Below, piece by piece: positions 24,827-37,388 of a DNA stretch of 64,000 nt. Each line of letters opens with the position of its first letter. The first letter of the stretch is position 1. The DNA comes from Sesamum alatum (lineage: Eukaryota > Streptophyta > Magnoliopsida > Lamiales > Pedaliaceae), in contig JACGWO010000007.1 of NCBI GenBank assembly GCA_034509735.1, positions 62,001 through 126,000 of the forward strand, read 5' to 3'. The notes under the pieces are model-generated. The model did not search any database. It saw nothing but the letters and a program-made list of their open reading frames with translations, and was not told the origin of the DNA. The position numbers and the translations under genes are program-made.

Positions 24827-25689
24827 ATGGAGGTTTTGAGTCCTGAAATTGTGCTTATTACGTCTGCCCTTGAAGCTTATCTTGTTCGAATTTTCACTAC
24901 TGTTGCAAAGTCTCTTGTCTACCTTCTCTTCATGGTATAATAATAATTTTCTTCTTCATTTAATTGTTTTTGCATGTAATTCAACGTTTTTGGCACTTGT
25001 CTTATTTTATTATGTGCATATTTTGGTGTGGGTCATCAAAATATGTTGGCCCTTTTTCCGGAATTCTTTCGGGTTGAAGTTTTGGTGTGGTAACTTGTGG
25101 ATTATGATGTTCTGTAAGACATTTGGAAACAAGTAGTAATCTTCCTTTTTTGTCATTTGATTCTGTTTGTCCTTGTAGAGGTATTATGAATGATATTCTG
25201 GTGCAGTAGATTTATCCGAGACTCTTTTATGTTTTACAGGCAGGATCTTTGTCAAATGATACTGAGGTTTTCTCTAGTAATGTTGCTGTGTTGAAGAGGT
25301 TGGTTTTATTTCCCCTTTCTACATTCAATTATCTTTCTTCACGTGGAAAGGACTTCATAGATGGGCAGTATATTCTTTACAGGGAGGAGTCTGCACTGGA
25401 GAACAAAGATGCCAGTGAGGATGAGGATGAGGATGAAGAAGAGGATGAAGGTCAAGACGAGCAGGATGCTGGAGAGGAAGAGGAAGAGGAGGATGTAGGT
25501 AATGATGATGATGAAGAAGGGAATCCTGAAGATGAGCCTGAGGCAAATGGTGAAGGTGGAAGTGGAGAAGAGGAGGACGAGGACGAGGATGAAGATGATG
25601 ATGATGAGAATGATGAGGAGGAGGAAGTAGAAGAAGAAGATGAGGAGGAGGAGGAGGTTCCCCAACCACCTGCTAAAAAGAGGAAATGA
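24827..25689 (+). CDS. acidic nuclear protein with poly-Asp/Glu tail
   Basis: The first exon at 24827-24937 encodes MEVLSPEIVLITSALEAYL and a hydrophobic stretch ending LVYLLFM; its GT donor joins in phase to an exon beginning at 25240 (AGSLSNDTEV). From about 25387 on the protein is a long Asp/Glu tract ending VPQPPAKKRK, where PPAKKRK is a plausible nuclear localisation signal. The tail matches a plant family usually annotated as prothymosin-like or VHS3-like acidic proteins (segment ENKDASEDEDED, then PEDEPEANG); I know no assigned function. An 84-base in-frame stretch (25299-25382) has GT...AG borders and a polypyrimidine end, so it may be an intron, an exitron or coding. With it the protein is about 183 residues. 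The gene is divergent from the TOPLESS-like gene. Confidence 0.65.
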
Positions 25690-26002
25690 GCTTATTGACT
25701 CCTTGTCTGATTTTGTATTTTTGCATTTTGTTTGACAAGGATCTGGTGCTGATCGTAGAAAACCATACTTGTTTGTTAGTTTCTGTATCAAGTAGACAAA
25801 ATTCGGCAATACCATGCCTGATTCTACATTTGCATTGGTGCACCTTTTGGGATATTTACTTGTCTCTTTAATTCCTCTCATGTATGACAATATAAAAAGG
25901 GGTTATATTTGTCTCTTCAACTGCCAAATTTGAGTATATTCACCGGAATGCAGTAAAAATTCCAAGATTTTCCTTTTATCTTTAAAATGCCAAAAATTGG
26001 AA

Positions 26003-26475
26003 TCAAGAACAATACTCTTGGAGAGAAAATGGTATAAGGGCTATCTTGCGATTCCATGCATAGGTAAATGTGACCTCTGTGTGGGGATAGATTGGCAAGC
26101 CGTCGTTAACAAGACAGAGATTTTCAGACTTAAAAATGACGGAAGAGTTGATTGTCTTCACAGACTGAAATCCAGCACAAAATAACTTCACTTCCTCGAA
26201 TGTACACGAACATTTATTTGCAACAATCACCTTCCACACTGCCTTATTCAGTACTTTTTCTCCGGTTGGAAGTTGATCTACAGTCACGTTTCCAGGGAAA
26301 CATTCGTATTCATGGGTGCCTGCCAATAGGATGAAAACTGACAAGACGACTTTTTAGTGCCACAAACTGATTTATTTGAACCAAAAACGATATAGAAATA
26401 AATAAAAATTAATATACCTGGTATGACAAGGAAAAGAGAGAAGAATGAGAGGATGATTTTAGTGATGAAGTTCAT
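26003..26475 (-). CDS. TPD1-like small secreted protein (spliced)
   Basis: Two exons, 26475-26418 and 26319-26003, join in phase to 124 residues. The first exon encodes a cleavable signal peptide (MNFITKIILSFFSLFLVIPG). The mature part carries the TAPETUM DETERMINANT 1 / TPD1-like pattern: WKVIVANKCSCTFEEVKLFC, GFQSVKTINSSV, CLVNDGLPIY and FTYAWN, ending QEYCS, with six cysteines placed as in the family. TPD1 is the secreted ligand of the EMS1/EXS receptor kinase in anther cell fate; this divergent, short paralogue may act as another peptide-like signal, but that is inference. The canonical N-terminal CXXXDI-type Cys motif is replaced by HEYECFPGNV. Confidence 0.75.
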
Positions 26476-27714
26476 TGTGGTAAACCCAGAATGGGAGTGC
26501 TGTCATGGAGGTTGTTTCAGTTTGAGGTGTATAAGAAGCTACTCTGTGAGTACAGTTGTTACTAAGATTTTCCACATCTTGATGATATATGGTATATGCT
26601 GTGAATTTTGACAGAATTAGAAAAAAATTGAAAATACTCAGATACACACAATTCATTACAATATGTCAGGTTGACTCCATATGCAATCAAATGACAGAGA
26701 GTTTTAAAACAGAGCAATTCCAATTTACATAATCCACTCTGTTTTTAAGTTGTATTTGTCTTCCTGTGAGCACTTGGTTTGATCTCAAGCACACTTGGAG
26801 GGCATCGTCGACTCCAGTGACTTGAACCTCAAACGACACCGTATGTCAGCCTTCAAGCATTATATATGTCTTAACGAGAGTATTAATTAGAAAACACTGA
26901 TCCTATATGGTTTATATATATTAACTTCAAAGTTTAAGGTGGGGTGGAATACGGCAACAGGGATGGAGGAGATTAACGAGCAGTACACGTACCTTTACTA
27001 CTAAGGAGAGAGAGAAAAACAAATCATTCCCGGCAGATATCTGTGGGCTTAATAGTAGTTTGTCATGAGATGATTGAATCATCTCTTGGCAACAAAACCC
27101 AGTAAGAGTCTTCTGAATGCTATGCAAGCTTTAATCAATTTTATTTCCTTTCAGATATTAGGAGATGCTTATTCTGGCATTGGAAGCTTTTGGTTTTGTT
27201 CTGATAACTTACAAAGGACTCGTTCTGTAATAGAGTAACAGAATAACAGACCAAATGTACATCAAATCATACAAACACCCATTGTATATAGACACAAGTA
27301 CAACGGAATCCAGCAATGATTCATTAAGAGAAAAGCACTACACTGTTTGGTTATAAGTTTCTTAGGTCACACTTTCAACTAGTAAAATGCAGATTTTACA
27401 GATGGAATGTAGTGTGTTTAGAAATCCTGTATGCCTGTAACAATAACCAAAACAAAGAAAGAAAAAATATTTATGCCGGATTGAGCAATATGCCCGCATC
27501 ACAACAATCCACCTAATTCTCATCTCTACAGATACCTACTGATCCTGTATGAATTGTTTGTCAGATCTTGAAAAAGAATGGTCTAACCAACGCCCCAGGA
27601 ACCCTCTTAACACTCAGGCCCTTTATCTACATTAGCTGCTGACAAACCTCACAATAGTAAAGAATGGTCTCACTTGTTACCGCCACAGCTGCACAATTAA
27701 GACAGTTATCCTTC
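26476..27714. other. spacer, no gene seen
   Basis: AT-rich sequence between the TPD1-like gene and the stop codon of the galactosyltransferase. Small frames at 26459-26656 and 26927-27127 have no domain or splice support. The last part (about 27500-27714) is probably the galactosyltransferase 3' UTR. Confidence 0.5.
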
Positions 27715-30700
27715 TCAAGCCAACGAACAAACCTTGTCTGCAGTACCAAAATTTGAAAGAAAATGTAAAATCAGATGACCGGTCTTACCATATTTATTAA
27801 ATTAAACCACCATGACCATAAAAACGCATACATCTCCAACCCCAATTCATGAGTATTCACCCAAAAGAATCTACTATGCCTTTATATAATTGAAGAGCAC
27901 ATTTTTGGTCAGCCATTTTTTATTTTTTCAAGTTCTTTGTTAATCACCATTTTTCTCTCTCTTCCCAAATTCCATCTCTCTTTTTTTTTTTTAGCTCTCT
28001 TTTTCCAATAATTTCTCATTAACTTTTTTCTATTTTTTAGTATTTTTTATTGACATATATATTATGTTAAATAAATAACTAATTTAAAATTTCAAAATTA
28101 ATTGTGCACACACATATGAGTGTACCACATGTACTAGTAGTCACTAAGTGACAAAGAAAAGGAACACCAACGGAAACATCTTCTGGGAGATGTCATATTA
28201 CGAACAATGTAATAGCGCATATTTACCTTGTCTTGAGTAAGTACAGCACAGACTACTATCGTCTATGTAGGTTGCTTGAAGACCCATCATCCATGATCCA
28301 ACAGAGATATCATCATGAGCATACGCCTTCAAAGATGCACTGTAAGAACATTTGACAGGAAAAGGACTGAAATGATAAGCACGATTTAGTGCCTCCAAGA
28401 CAAAGAAGAGGAAGAAGTCAACAAGCAAACTTTTAATCAAGAAAGGAAAACCAACTTAAATCAATTTATTGTAGTAAAGTGCAAAAACAACATGGCATTC
28501 ATATTCCTATATGCAGTAAGCTCCCAAGAAGTTGTCATAAAAAATGGATCTCACATCACTTTGGAAATCCACATCTATACTTTTGGATCTCACAAAACAA
28601 ATTCTGTGGCAGGACCAACAACATGATGAATTCATTTGCTATAATTGATTGGGCCCCCACGTCAGAAAGAATACAATCTACACAAAAACCTCTTATAGTC
28701 TCATGCTATCATTCAGGAATGCGAAAATAAATCCTTATGCCAAAACAAGCAAACTCTTCTAGTTTCCACAACCAAAAGCATCCAACATGATAAATCTTTA
28801 ATCTCAGCTGAGGCGTAAAAAGCTCACCTGTTGATATTAATATACTGAGCCAAATTTTTTGAAAGCACAAAGATAGAACCAGCTGCATGCCGGAAGTACC
28901 TGAAAGAGAAGTTAATTTCATGTTGTCAACAACTTGGACCTAAAAATTTTCACAAAAGAGCCTTCTGAAGAACAGAGATTTTTGAAATGAGACAGTACTG
29001 TCATTAGCTTAAATCATACACACTAAATAATGGCAAGAAAAACCGCTAAAAGAACTGTGTACATTAACTCATCCCTGCTTGTGAATTAGTATGCTCTAAT
29101 AAACAGATCTCTCTCGAAGTTCTACTGATTTACTTACGATTTCTGATCACCAAATTTCCACCATTCTGGCTCATACCATGGTCTTCCCCTGGAAATTAAA
29201 CAATATTTAGAAGTTAAAGTGGATCATATATTCACACTGGCAACAAGTGATGCACATAACACTATACCTGCAAGGAGAACTTATATACTTTTCAGCAAAA
29301 ACCAAAAGTTTTTCTTATGACTTCAGAATAAAACCTTCTTAAAATTGAATCATTAGACTAACCACCAGCACTAATAAGCACCTCATATGAAATAGACATT
29401 ATTCAGTTAAGATGAACCAAATTAAGATAAGCTGTTATCGCATACGCATAATTCAAAACAACTTGGGATGAACTGAATCGAGATAAGTGGCATTACTCTT
29501 CAGTTACTACTTCCCCAGACTTCATGCAACCAATATAAGCACTATCTTGACCTTGTCGGCTTTGGAGAAGTTCAATCAATCCATCTGCCAAGAGGAGTAA
29601 ATATATAAGTTCATAAAACAAAGAATATTAGATATGCCATAAGTTGCAATTTCTAAGTAGCATATCCAGAATTACCCAATTTCAGGTCAATGTTGTCGTC
29701 AACTTTAACATAAAAATCTGCATCCCACATCTGGACTGCAGTGCTAAAGAAGAATTTTGCTTTCTTGGGCAATTCCTCTTGATCCTCCTCATGATGATCC
29801 TAAGAAAATAACAATAAAATCATCCGCAATTTATAGTTGGACGCGTTTAATGAACATAAGAAAATATGAGCACATAAGCAATTAATCAGAACCATTGATA
29901 TTAACTATGATTTCTATTATCAATCACAAACATTAAAGAAGTATTGTTGTAAAATTCTTTGAGAAGTAAATTTTGTTGCAATATTCTTCATATCAATTTC
30001 CTTGTTGCTGAAAACATTGGAATAACTAACTAGCTCTCAAGCTAGCTGTCTGCTGAGGCTCTCAACCTTGTCTAGCTTGTTTGCTTGAGGTCTTTTTATT
30101 AACAGAAGATAGCACCCCTTTCAGCCTTGATCTCCATTATCTGTTCACAGCCTTGACGTGCCTGACAACGTAAGATAAGCCCAACATATCGTGGATTTTG
30201 ATAGCGACTTGATATCTCGGATCCAAAACTTAGACAGAGTACATATTGGATACAAAAGCAAACTTTAACTACAGGAGTCCACACATCACCAAGCAGATCT
30301 ATTGATAAACTGATGCATCGTATCATGGATTTAATGACTCACCAGAATCAAGAAATCCTTCATTGCACGATTTTCCTCATCAATATTGCGATCCAAGCTG
30401 TCGCCACGGTTGGCGCTGGAAAAACAAAGCCACTCAATGACCATACAATTTCTTTTAGTTGATAAAGTGTTCAAGATCTACAAGAGAGTTCGAGTCAGAA
30501 ACCTCCGCCCAATCACAAATCGTACAACAATCCCTCTTTCTTCAAGTTTTGCTAAATCATCAGCTGCAACCAAAACCAAGTTAATTCGCATGAGAACCCA
30601 CAAACTATACTTGCATAAGGAAAAAGATCCAGAGGAGATTGTAAAGCAATCTCCAGCTTAGATAAGCAATGTCTATGCAAAACGGAAAGAAATATTAAAG

Positions 30701-32151
30701 TAAAAATTGTGTTGGTTTATATTGCTAGGTTTGCGCACATGCAGGTATGTGCCATCTCAGTAATCGGCGTCGGAGTATATTTTTCTGCTACTGTCAGATG
30801 ACCAAGTCATCAGAAAGCAGTACACTATAGGCTAAGAAAGAGATTAGATATAAGGATCTCATCCAAATTAAACTTTATACTAACCTTGTGACATCCAAGA
30901 TCCCCTGATGATATTGCGTCGCAACCGACCCCCAAAACCAGTATAAACTCCAATAACAGCCAGCAATTTTTTACCAGAAGAAGTCCCGCTTTCCTGCAGC
31001 TGCTTTCTAAGATAACCTTGACTTTTCGCAAATGTCAATTCCATCTCAGCTTCAACAATTCTCCTCTCAAGGTCCCTATTTTTTTTTTTACAAATCATAT
31101 TAAGCCCCAATGTTATCATCCTAAACAGCAAATAATTTAACCATCACGCAAATTTTTTTATATCATCTGCATTTTAAAAGAAGTAGAGTCATGAAAACGT
31201 ACTTGCATCCAAGGACCATTAGTTTGTCTTCCACTGTAAGCACTTTAGGTCGCTGCCAACAAAAGCACAAACAAATTAGTCATTAGATTGTTTTTGTCCC
31301 TATCATCCTGTGATTTTGTTTTGGGTGTGTCAGCGTGTCAGTATCATGTCCATGGATGTTATATCTCAGTACACACATATATAGTAGATGAGCATGCATT
31401 TTGAGGGTGAAGTCTTCAACAGTCTTATGTTTTAGACCACTGTTATAATTAACAATGGCCGAGAATGTCAAAATTTCGAATAGAACCAGATCAACATTTG
31501 ACCGTCCACAACTTATTCGACAAACGTGTGCATTTATTTCATGTCAAGGATTTTGTGATTGGCCATCTTGAGAAGACCAGATCCCAAACTAACCAATCTA
31601 CAACTTTAGCAAAAACCTCTCCGTTTATTTGACGTAAAAAATTCTATGATTGAGCATCTTGAATAGAAACAGATCCGAAATTGACCTATCCACAATTTCT
31701 GAAAAAAAAATTATACATTTTACGCATAATTTTTTAAACTTTTGAATTCTCTTTACAATTAAAAATCACAATCGATGATTTTTATTGGGTAGAGATAAAC
31801 GTAAGAACAAACAAAACAACATTTTCCTCAAGAATTCAAACCTGACCAGAATTTTTCTTCAACAAATTAGCCAATAACATTCTGTTCTCTGCATCTTGCC
31901 ACAACCTAACACAAGATAAGGAATAAGAGTGATCACCAAACAAATAAATTTGTTAACGGTCATACCAAAAAAAAAAAAAAAAGAAGAGAAATGCAGAAAA
32001 GTAACCTGCCAGCAATGTAAAGCCAGGCAAGGCAAGAAAGAAAGGCCATTATAACAGAAGATTTGGAGGTGTTGTGAAGATTCTTGGATTTGGATCGCCT
32101 CTCCGATTTCGAAGACGAAGCCGTAGTCACCGGTAGGCTGCTGCTATCCAT
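27715..32151 (-). CDS. HPGT: hydroxyproline O-galactosyltransferase (HPGT type), GT31 family (spliced)
   Basis: Twelve exons join in phase to 351 residues: 32151-32006, 31905-31842, 31252-31203, 31075-30885, 30563-30503, 30415-30343, 29799-29676, 29584-29497, 29188-29138, 28899-28828, 28339-28227, 27737-27715. It is a type II Golgi protein: a short basic Ser-rich cytosolic tail, a signal anchor ([17 protein letters not shown]), a stem ([20 protein letters not shown]), then the GT31 catalytic region with [25 protein letters not shown], the metal-binding DXD-like motif in [33 protein letters not shown] and [13 protein letters not shown], ending VCSLA. The blocks fit HPGT1-3, which add the first galactose to hydroxyproline of arabinogalactan proteins, better than other plant B3GALTs. 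The length equals the family norm. The second intron (31253-31841) contains a degenerate tandem repeat. Confidence 0.9.
31465..31700. repeat. degenerate ~110-bp tandem repeat in intron
   Basis: Roughly two and a half copies of a unit containing CATCTTGA(A/G)A, AGATC, CC(A/T)ATC(T/C)ACAA and CATTTATTT/GTTTATTTGA words, clearly diverged from each other. It lies wholly inside an HPGT intron and has no coding content. Confidence 0.5.
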
Positions 32152-32656
32152 TAGGAAGGAATCGGACAGTGATCAAAGGAAGAAGAATTCAGGAGAGAAT
32201 TTGAATTTGGTGTGATGGATTTACAGAAAGACTTAAGACTGAGGGAAGAGAGAGGTTTTGGTATTTGAGGAGAAAAGAAAAAGACAGACCGTTGTCTGTT
32301 TCTGTGATTTGATGGGCCACACAACTCGGCCCATTATTATTTAAACAATCCCAGCCAAGCCCATTTCGTCTTTCTTTTTTTCCTTTTATATTTAATTTTT
32401 TCATTCTGATAAGTCTGTAGTTTGGTCTGATTCTGAACAATAACAAGTGCAGATTTGGGGAGGGAAATGTTTTCACTTGCAGTTTTGCACTGTCTTTCAT
32501 CACCAAAACTATTTTTTCTTCTTTCCAATTTTCAGAAACAATCTTAGGAGGTTTTTTGACCATATTAATGACAAAACTAATCTTACAAGAACTCCATATT
32601 GAATTGAAGAAGTGGGTATTAATTAATATACAGAAATAGATACAGATACACAAGAT

Positions 32657-32697
<41 letters not shown>

Positions 32698-32926
32698 TTT
32701 GCATTTGCATATGGGGTCAAGTCAAACACATGACATAAATACATTTGATACACTAGAAACAATTCTTTTTTATGTGCTCTTTGCAACCCCCAAAGTAGTA
32801 TGAGTATTAGTATTAGTATTAGTCATAATACCAACACTGTCTACACCACCCCTAACATTAACATACATCATTTCATTTTCCTATGTGTATGTATGTATGT
32901 ATGTATGTATGTATATTCAGAACTGC

Positions 32927-32957
<31 letters not shown>

Positions 32958-32979
32958 TCTTCTTCTGCTGCTGTAAGCC
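32152..32979. other. spacer with microsatellites
   Basis: Contains the HPGT 5' flank, a pure (AG)n run at 32661-32694, a GTAT tetranucleotide run at 32886-32912 and CTG/CTT runs at 32926-32973, the last in the inferred 3' UTR of the transporter gene. The frame at 32189-32710 is mainly the translated AG run. No gene is seen. Confidence 0.6.
32661..32694. repeat. (AG)n microsatellite
   Basis: Seventeen perfect AG units in the HPGT 5' flank. Confidence 0.95.
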
Positions 32980-35900
32980 TCATAAACAGAAAGCTTGAGA
33001 GAACCGATCTGATATATTGGCTATTACAAATCCAGCAAATACCTGAAACATACAAACACAAACACACACACACACACACACACACACATGTTATATTTCT
33101 ATCTACAAACATAAACCAAATACTTTCATCATTATATATATCCTACAGCAGCAGCAGCAGCCTCTTTTACCTGAACTGATCCAAAAATATAAATTGCAGA
33201 GTAATGTCGTCCGTGAATCAACATATCAGCCACCATTGCTATTGGGATTGTGAGAGACATGCCCAACGTCGCCACCAGTGGCGTTGTCCACACAACACTT
33301 AATGCCCTGACAAAACAACAACAACAACAACACAACCAATCCTCTATCACTAATCATCATCTTGGAATTCAGTTTTTTTTCCCATCACACAAACTAGCTA
33401 CCTTCTCATACCAGAAATAGTCTGAAAGAACACTTCCTATCAGTCCATTTGCAATTACGACTTCCTCCAACTTTGCTGAGTGAGGAACTGTAAACTTTGG
33501 CTCTATACCCAACGCTGTCAATGGCCATACTGAAAATCACATTCAAATTTACCAATTAAAATACTTGTTAAAGAGTAAATAAACGACACACGAATGAATG
33601 TAAGACACCAAGTTAGAAAGCACATCCGAAACAATTATTTCAACCATTGTTCAGAATTACTTGGTTGATGCTGACATCAATCTCCAAAACTCTCATTCTT
33701 GCATCAGATAATGCAGATTGTCTAAAGGATAACACTTCATTTCAAATGCTTTTTAGAAGCTCAAGTTTGTATAGATTCTAACAACTTTTAAATCTCTAAG
33801 CAAACCTCATTCAGCAGATCAACTACGCTTAGAAAAGACATTCAACTTGCACATCAAACTGTGTATTACTCCTGCATTCAGAAGATATAAATTCCAGTAT
33901 TTCCATTTTCAGAAAGTTGACAAGGCATTGAAACAACAAACAAAATGAGAGAAAAAGAAAAAGCAGCCGCAGCTCAAACTGACATCTCATGATTTTGTTA
34001 AAAATGGAGTTCAAAATCTTTAAAGAAACTCAAGCTAACAGAAAAACTCAGGCGTGCATTAGTGTAAAACCCAAGCAAATGATTATAAAAGACTAAACAA
34101 AAGGAAAACAGGAATTGATAAATTTCACAACAGCTCTGCTGTAAATATATATTGAAGACAAAAATCTATAACACTAAAACTCTTACCAAGCCACCAAAGT
34201 GCCACAAGTGTGAATAACCCAATATAACCAAACAACTTCTGCACGTCGCCCCTCTCCCCTTCTTCGCCAGAAAATTTCTTAAGAAGTACTGCAGCATTGT
34301 TTCGGAAGAGCATTTAATAATAGTGAATAATTGAGGTATTGATTGGATTTATTAGAGTGTTCCCACACCTGTAAATAAGCCGTATGTAATAGCTGATAGA
34401 AGGCCAAAAAGATCCCCAACGAGATTGCGTTTGCCACTTCTTTAAAAAGAAGCAAAGAGTTGAACAGTTAGTCAATTCCATGAAAATGAGAGCTTGGATA
34501 TAAGCAGCATCTTCTTTGCTTTCATGCATAATTTTATCTCATTTTTTATTCATGGTCCACCAGAATAGGACAATAGACTTACGAAGAAGTATTCGTCTGC
34601 GGCTCATCAGCGGCCCAAGTTTTTCCAAGGGTTGTCATGGCAACACCAGCTATGCTGACAAGTACAGAAACTACCTTTGCTATATTTAAGGAATCTTGGC
34701 CCAGAAGTGCACCAAGAAAGAGAGTAAACAATCCTGAGGTAGCTGATAAAACTGTAGTACTTGCAACACTCGTACGTGCAAGTGCAGCGTTTGCAAAATA
34801 CTGCAAAACATGGTAAAACGCACGTGGATAAATCAGGCACATCTAGAGATTTAAATGATTACGAAATCTTGAGTTCCTAACAGGGTCTGCCATAAGGAAT
34901 TTCACAACATTCAAGCCAAATCAGACCATATACTATGAGTTAGGCTCATCGCCAGTCAGAAGTCATATATATAATAAACCATTAGAATTTAACACACATA
35001 TGGGATTAACAACATTGGAAATTACCTCTGTCATAAACCAAAGAGGAGCAATATAAAATCCATACATAGCAATTTCTTTGGTTGTGATTTCTTTTTCATG
35101 TCTAATATTTCTATCGTCATCTCCATGTTCAGAAACTAAAGGCTTTCCTTCTTCCTGTTGTGAAAGGTCTAGGTCACTGTCTTTTCTGTTCATGGATCCG
35201 CGGATTTCCATTTCAAAGATTTTCTGGCCCCCAATGAACCTCAAGGGAGATGATCCACGTCCCGAATAGGGGTCATTGCTTCCACTTTGACCACTTTCTC
35301 TGGAGCGTCTCTGCAGGAAATTACATATCCAATCTTTCAAAAATGCTATAGGCAGATAAATCACCATTAAAGAAGCTCCCAGATATGTCACAGCAAATGG
35401 TTGCTTATAGTCCGTGAAGATACCCTGTTTCAAGAATCACATGTCAAATACGGAGGAACTGTGCAAGTTTTTTTTTTGTACACATGTATAAAGTTTAAAC
35501 TATTTAACAACATAGAGGAACTGACAGAGTAAAATAAACTAAAAGTTCTGCATATATAATTGATGGGTGTATCTGGAATTGCTGAGGCAACATATAATCT
35601 TTGTTTTCTATCGCAGGCGAATAGTACTTTACGTAGCCAAGTTTCTTAGCTTCATATGATACCTATATACTATCTAGCAGAAGGATATTTCCAGAAAGGA
35701 AGAAGTAAGAATTCACGACAATAGTTGTAGCTATATCATATGTCTCATAAGTTGATGATATCCAATTTGAGATTTCCCAGAAGATATGGATTTGCATCCA
35801 GGCCAAGTACCAATAATCAAATAAATAGCTAACTATATCAAATGCATGCAATGCACACCACATTCAAACGCATTAGAAAATGAAAATAACCTCATCTTAA

Positions 35901-36176
35901 ATACATACTACATATGCTGATAAGAATAACAATCGAATACTGAGACAATCAAGAGAAAGAAAAAAACTTCAAGACTGAAAGTTAGAACATAATAGTCTTG
36001 TCTACAAAACAAGAATGACAATTAGATTCAAAACATTAAACTTGAAAATAGGAGGAAGATATGAAAAAAGAAAAATAAAATAAAATCTGAACCTGAGTAA
36101 CCTCTGCAGAGATAACCCAAATGATGACGACGGCAGCAATCAACAGCAGACCAGCCTTGTATTTACACCCCATCAT
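32980..36176 (-). CDS. EamA-type transporter, SLC35F5-like (spliced)
   Basis: Eight exons join in phase to 396 residues: 36176-36093, 35424-35026, 34800-34583, 34439-34369, 34288-34187, 33529-33412, 33306-33171, 33042-32980. Membrane segments run through the protein, beginning [20 protein letters not shown] and [21 protein letters not shown] long hydrophilic Ser/Asp/Glu loop (about residues 60-130, including [14 protein letters not shown]) follows, then [20 protein letters not shown], the EamA repeat [54 protein letters not shown] and [18 protein letters not shown]. These are the diagnostic blocks of plant and animal SLC35F5 and yeast YML018C-type carriers in the drug/metabolite transporter superfamily. 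The substrate is unknown and the likely site is an endomembrane. Two adjacent ATGs open the frame; the first is used. Confidence 0.88.
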
Positions 36177-37388
36177 AATATCATAAAACCAAGAAAAGCC
36201 CAGATGCCAAAATTTAATCTTGAAGACAAAATCTCAAAAAAAAAGATCTAAACATTCAAATGTGAGAGATCTTGTTTCCCCAAGAAGGCTCGAGTTTTAG
36301 AATTGTATGGGATGAAGAAGGTCCAAACCCCCGCCCCAGAAGGAAAAAAAAAGAAAAAAAAAAAAAAGAAGAAGAAGAAGAAAAAGTGTAGGACCAGAGA
36401 TTGATTCTGTTACGGTGGGGGGGGATAATGAATAAGGGTAGGTTGATATTGAAGACATGCAAGAAATAATGAAGGGAAGATTTATGCGTTTGGACGATAA
36501 GAGAGAAAACCAGGAAAGTTGGAGCTGCACGGAGAAGTTGGAAAAAAGAGGGAATCGATGTCAAAATTAAGTTATGTTGGTCCCATCCTTAACTATCCTA
36601 TATGCTATGCTATTACTTTGCATTTTTCCCATATAATAATAATAATAATAATATAACCGATCGATTGGTCTTTATTTTTTTCTTATATGCGTCGACATGT
36701 CAGATTTATGTAAATTTGAGGAAAATTAATTTCCAATTGCCATTTTCATATGTATACATTTTATTCTATTTTAACACCTTTTTTCTTTTTATTTAAGTAT
36801 ATTTCTTTGATTCTAGAGGTGGAGGATTCTAAATTAGTTTAGCCACTATAATTGGGGTAAATAATTTTATGCGCTTCCATATATACAATAATAATAGAGG
36901 AAAATTTAATCACAGTTTGAACCAAGTTTGAAAAATTTCCACATGAGTATTTGACTCTTGAGCCAATTTTGTTGCCGAATTAGACTCCATATGACCAAAC
37001 TTGAAGACTTCACTCTGAAAATGTATTTTCAGGAAGGAACAAACACCTGCATGATGCATGCAATTATTTTATTAAAAAAAACACACACACACATGCATGC
37101 ATGCAGCAGCATACTTCACTTCACCTGCTCCAATTCATTTGCAAGCAAAATTGAGATTGAAAACTTTGTTGAGGCTACATTGCCTCATTTCACTTTGAAC
37201 ATATTAATTCAGACCTCTATCTATAGACAAGCAAATGTTGGTTAATTTACATGGTGAGTGGAACTCCCCTCACTCTTCTCATCCTCTATATATCATGAGT
37301 TCGATTTTCACTAATTTTCTTGTTTCTTTCTTATATTGTACATCAACCACTAGCAACGTGAAAAGTAGGAAAAGTATTTTTATTTTAA
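36177..37388. other. spacer between transporter and synaptotagmin genes
   Basis: Holds the transporter leader (purine-rich, 36345-36385) and an AAT run at 36637-36652. Around 37075-37105 there is an AC run followed by TGCATGCA repeats. Frames at 36958-37245 and 37235-37423 show no domain. No gene is seen. Confidence 0.55.

Noticed and set aside
25339..25890. 183-codon minus-strand frame antisense to the acidic protein
   Set aside because: Made of Ile/Leu/Phe codons antisense to GAT/GAG/GAA repeats; a shadow of the acidic tract.
32883..33179. Alanine-run frame near the transporter 3' end
   Set aside because: Translation of CTG, GTAT and AC microsatellites; overlaps the last exon and 3' UTR on the other strand.
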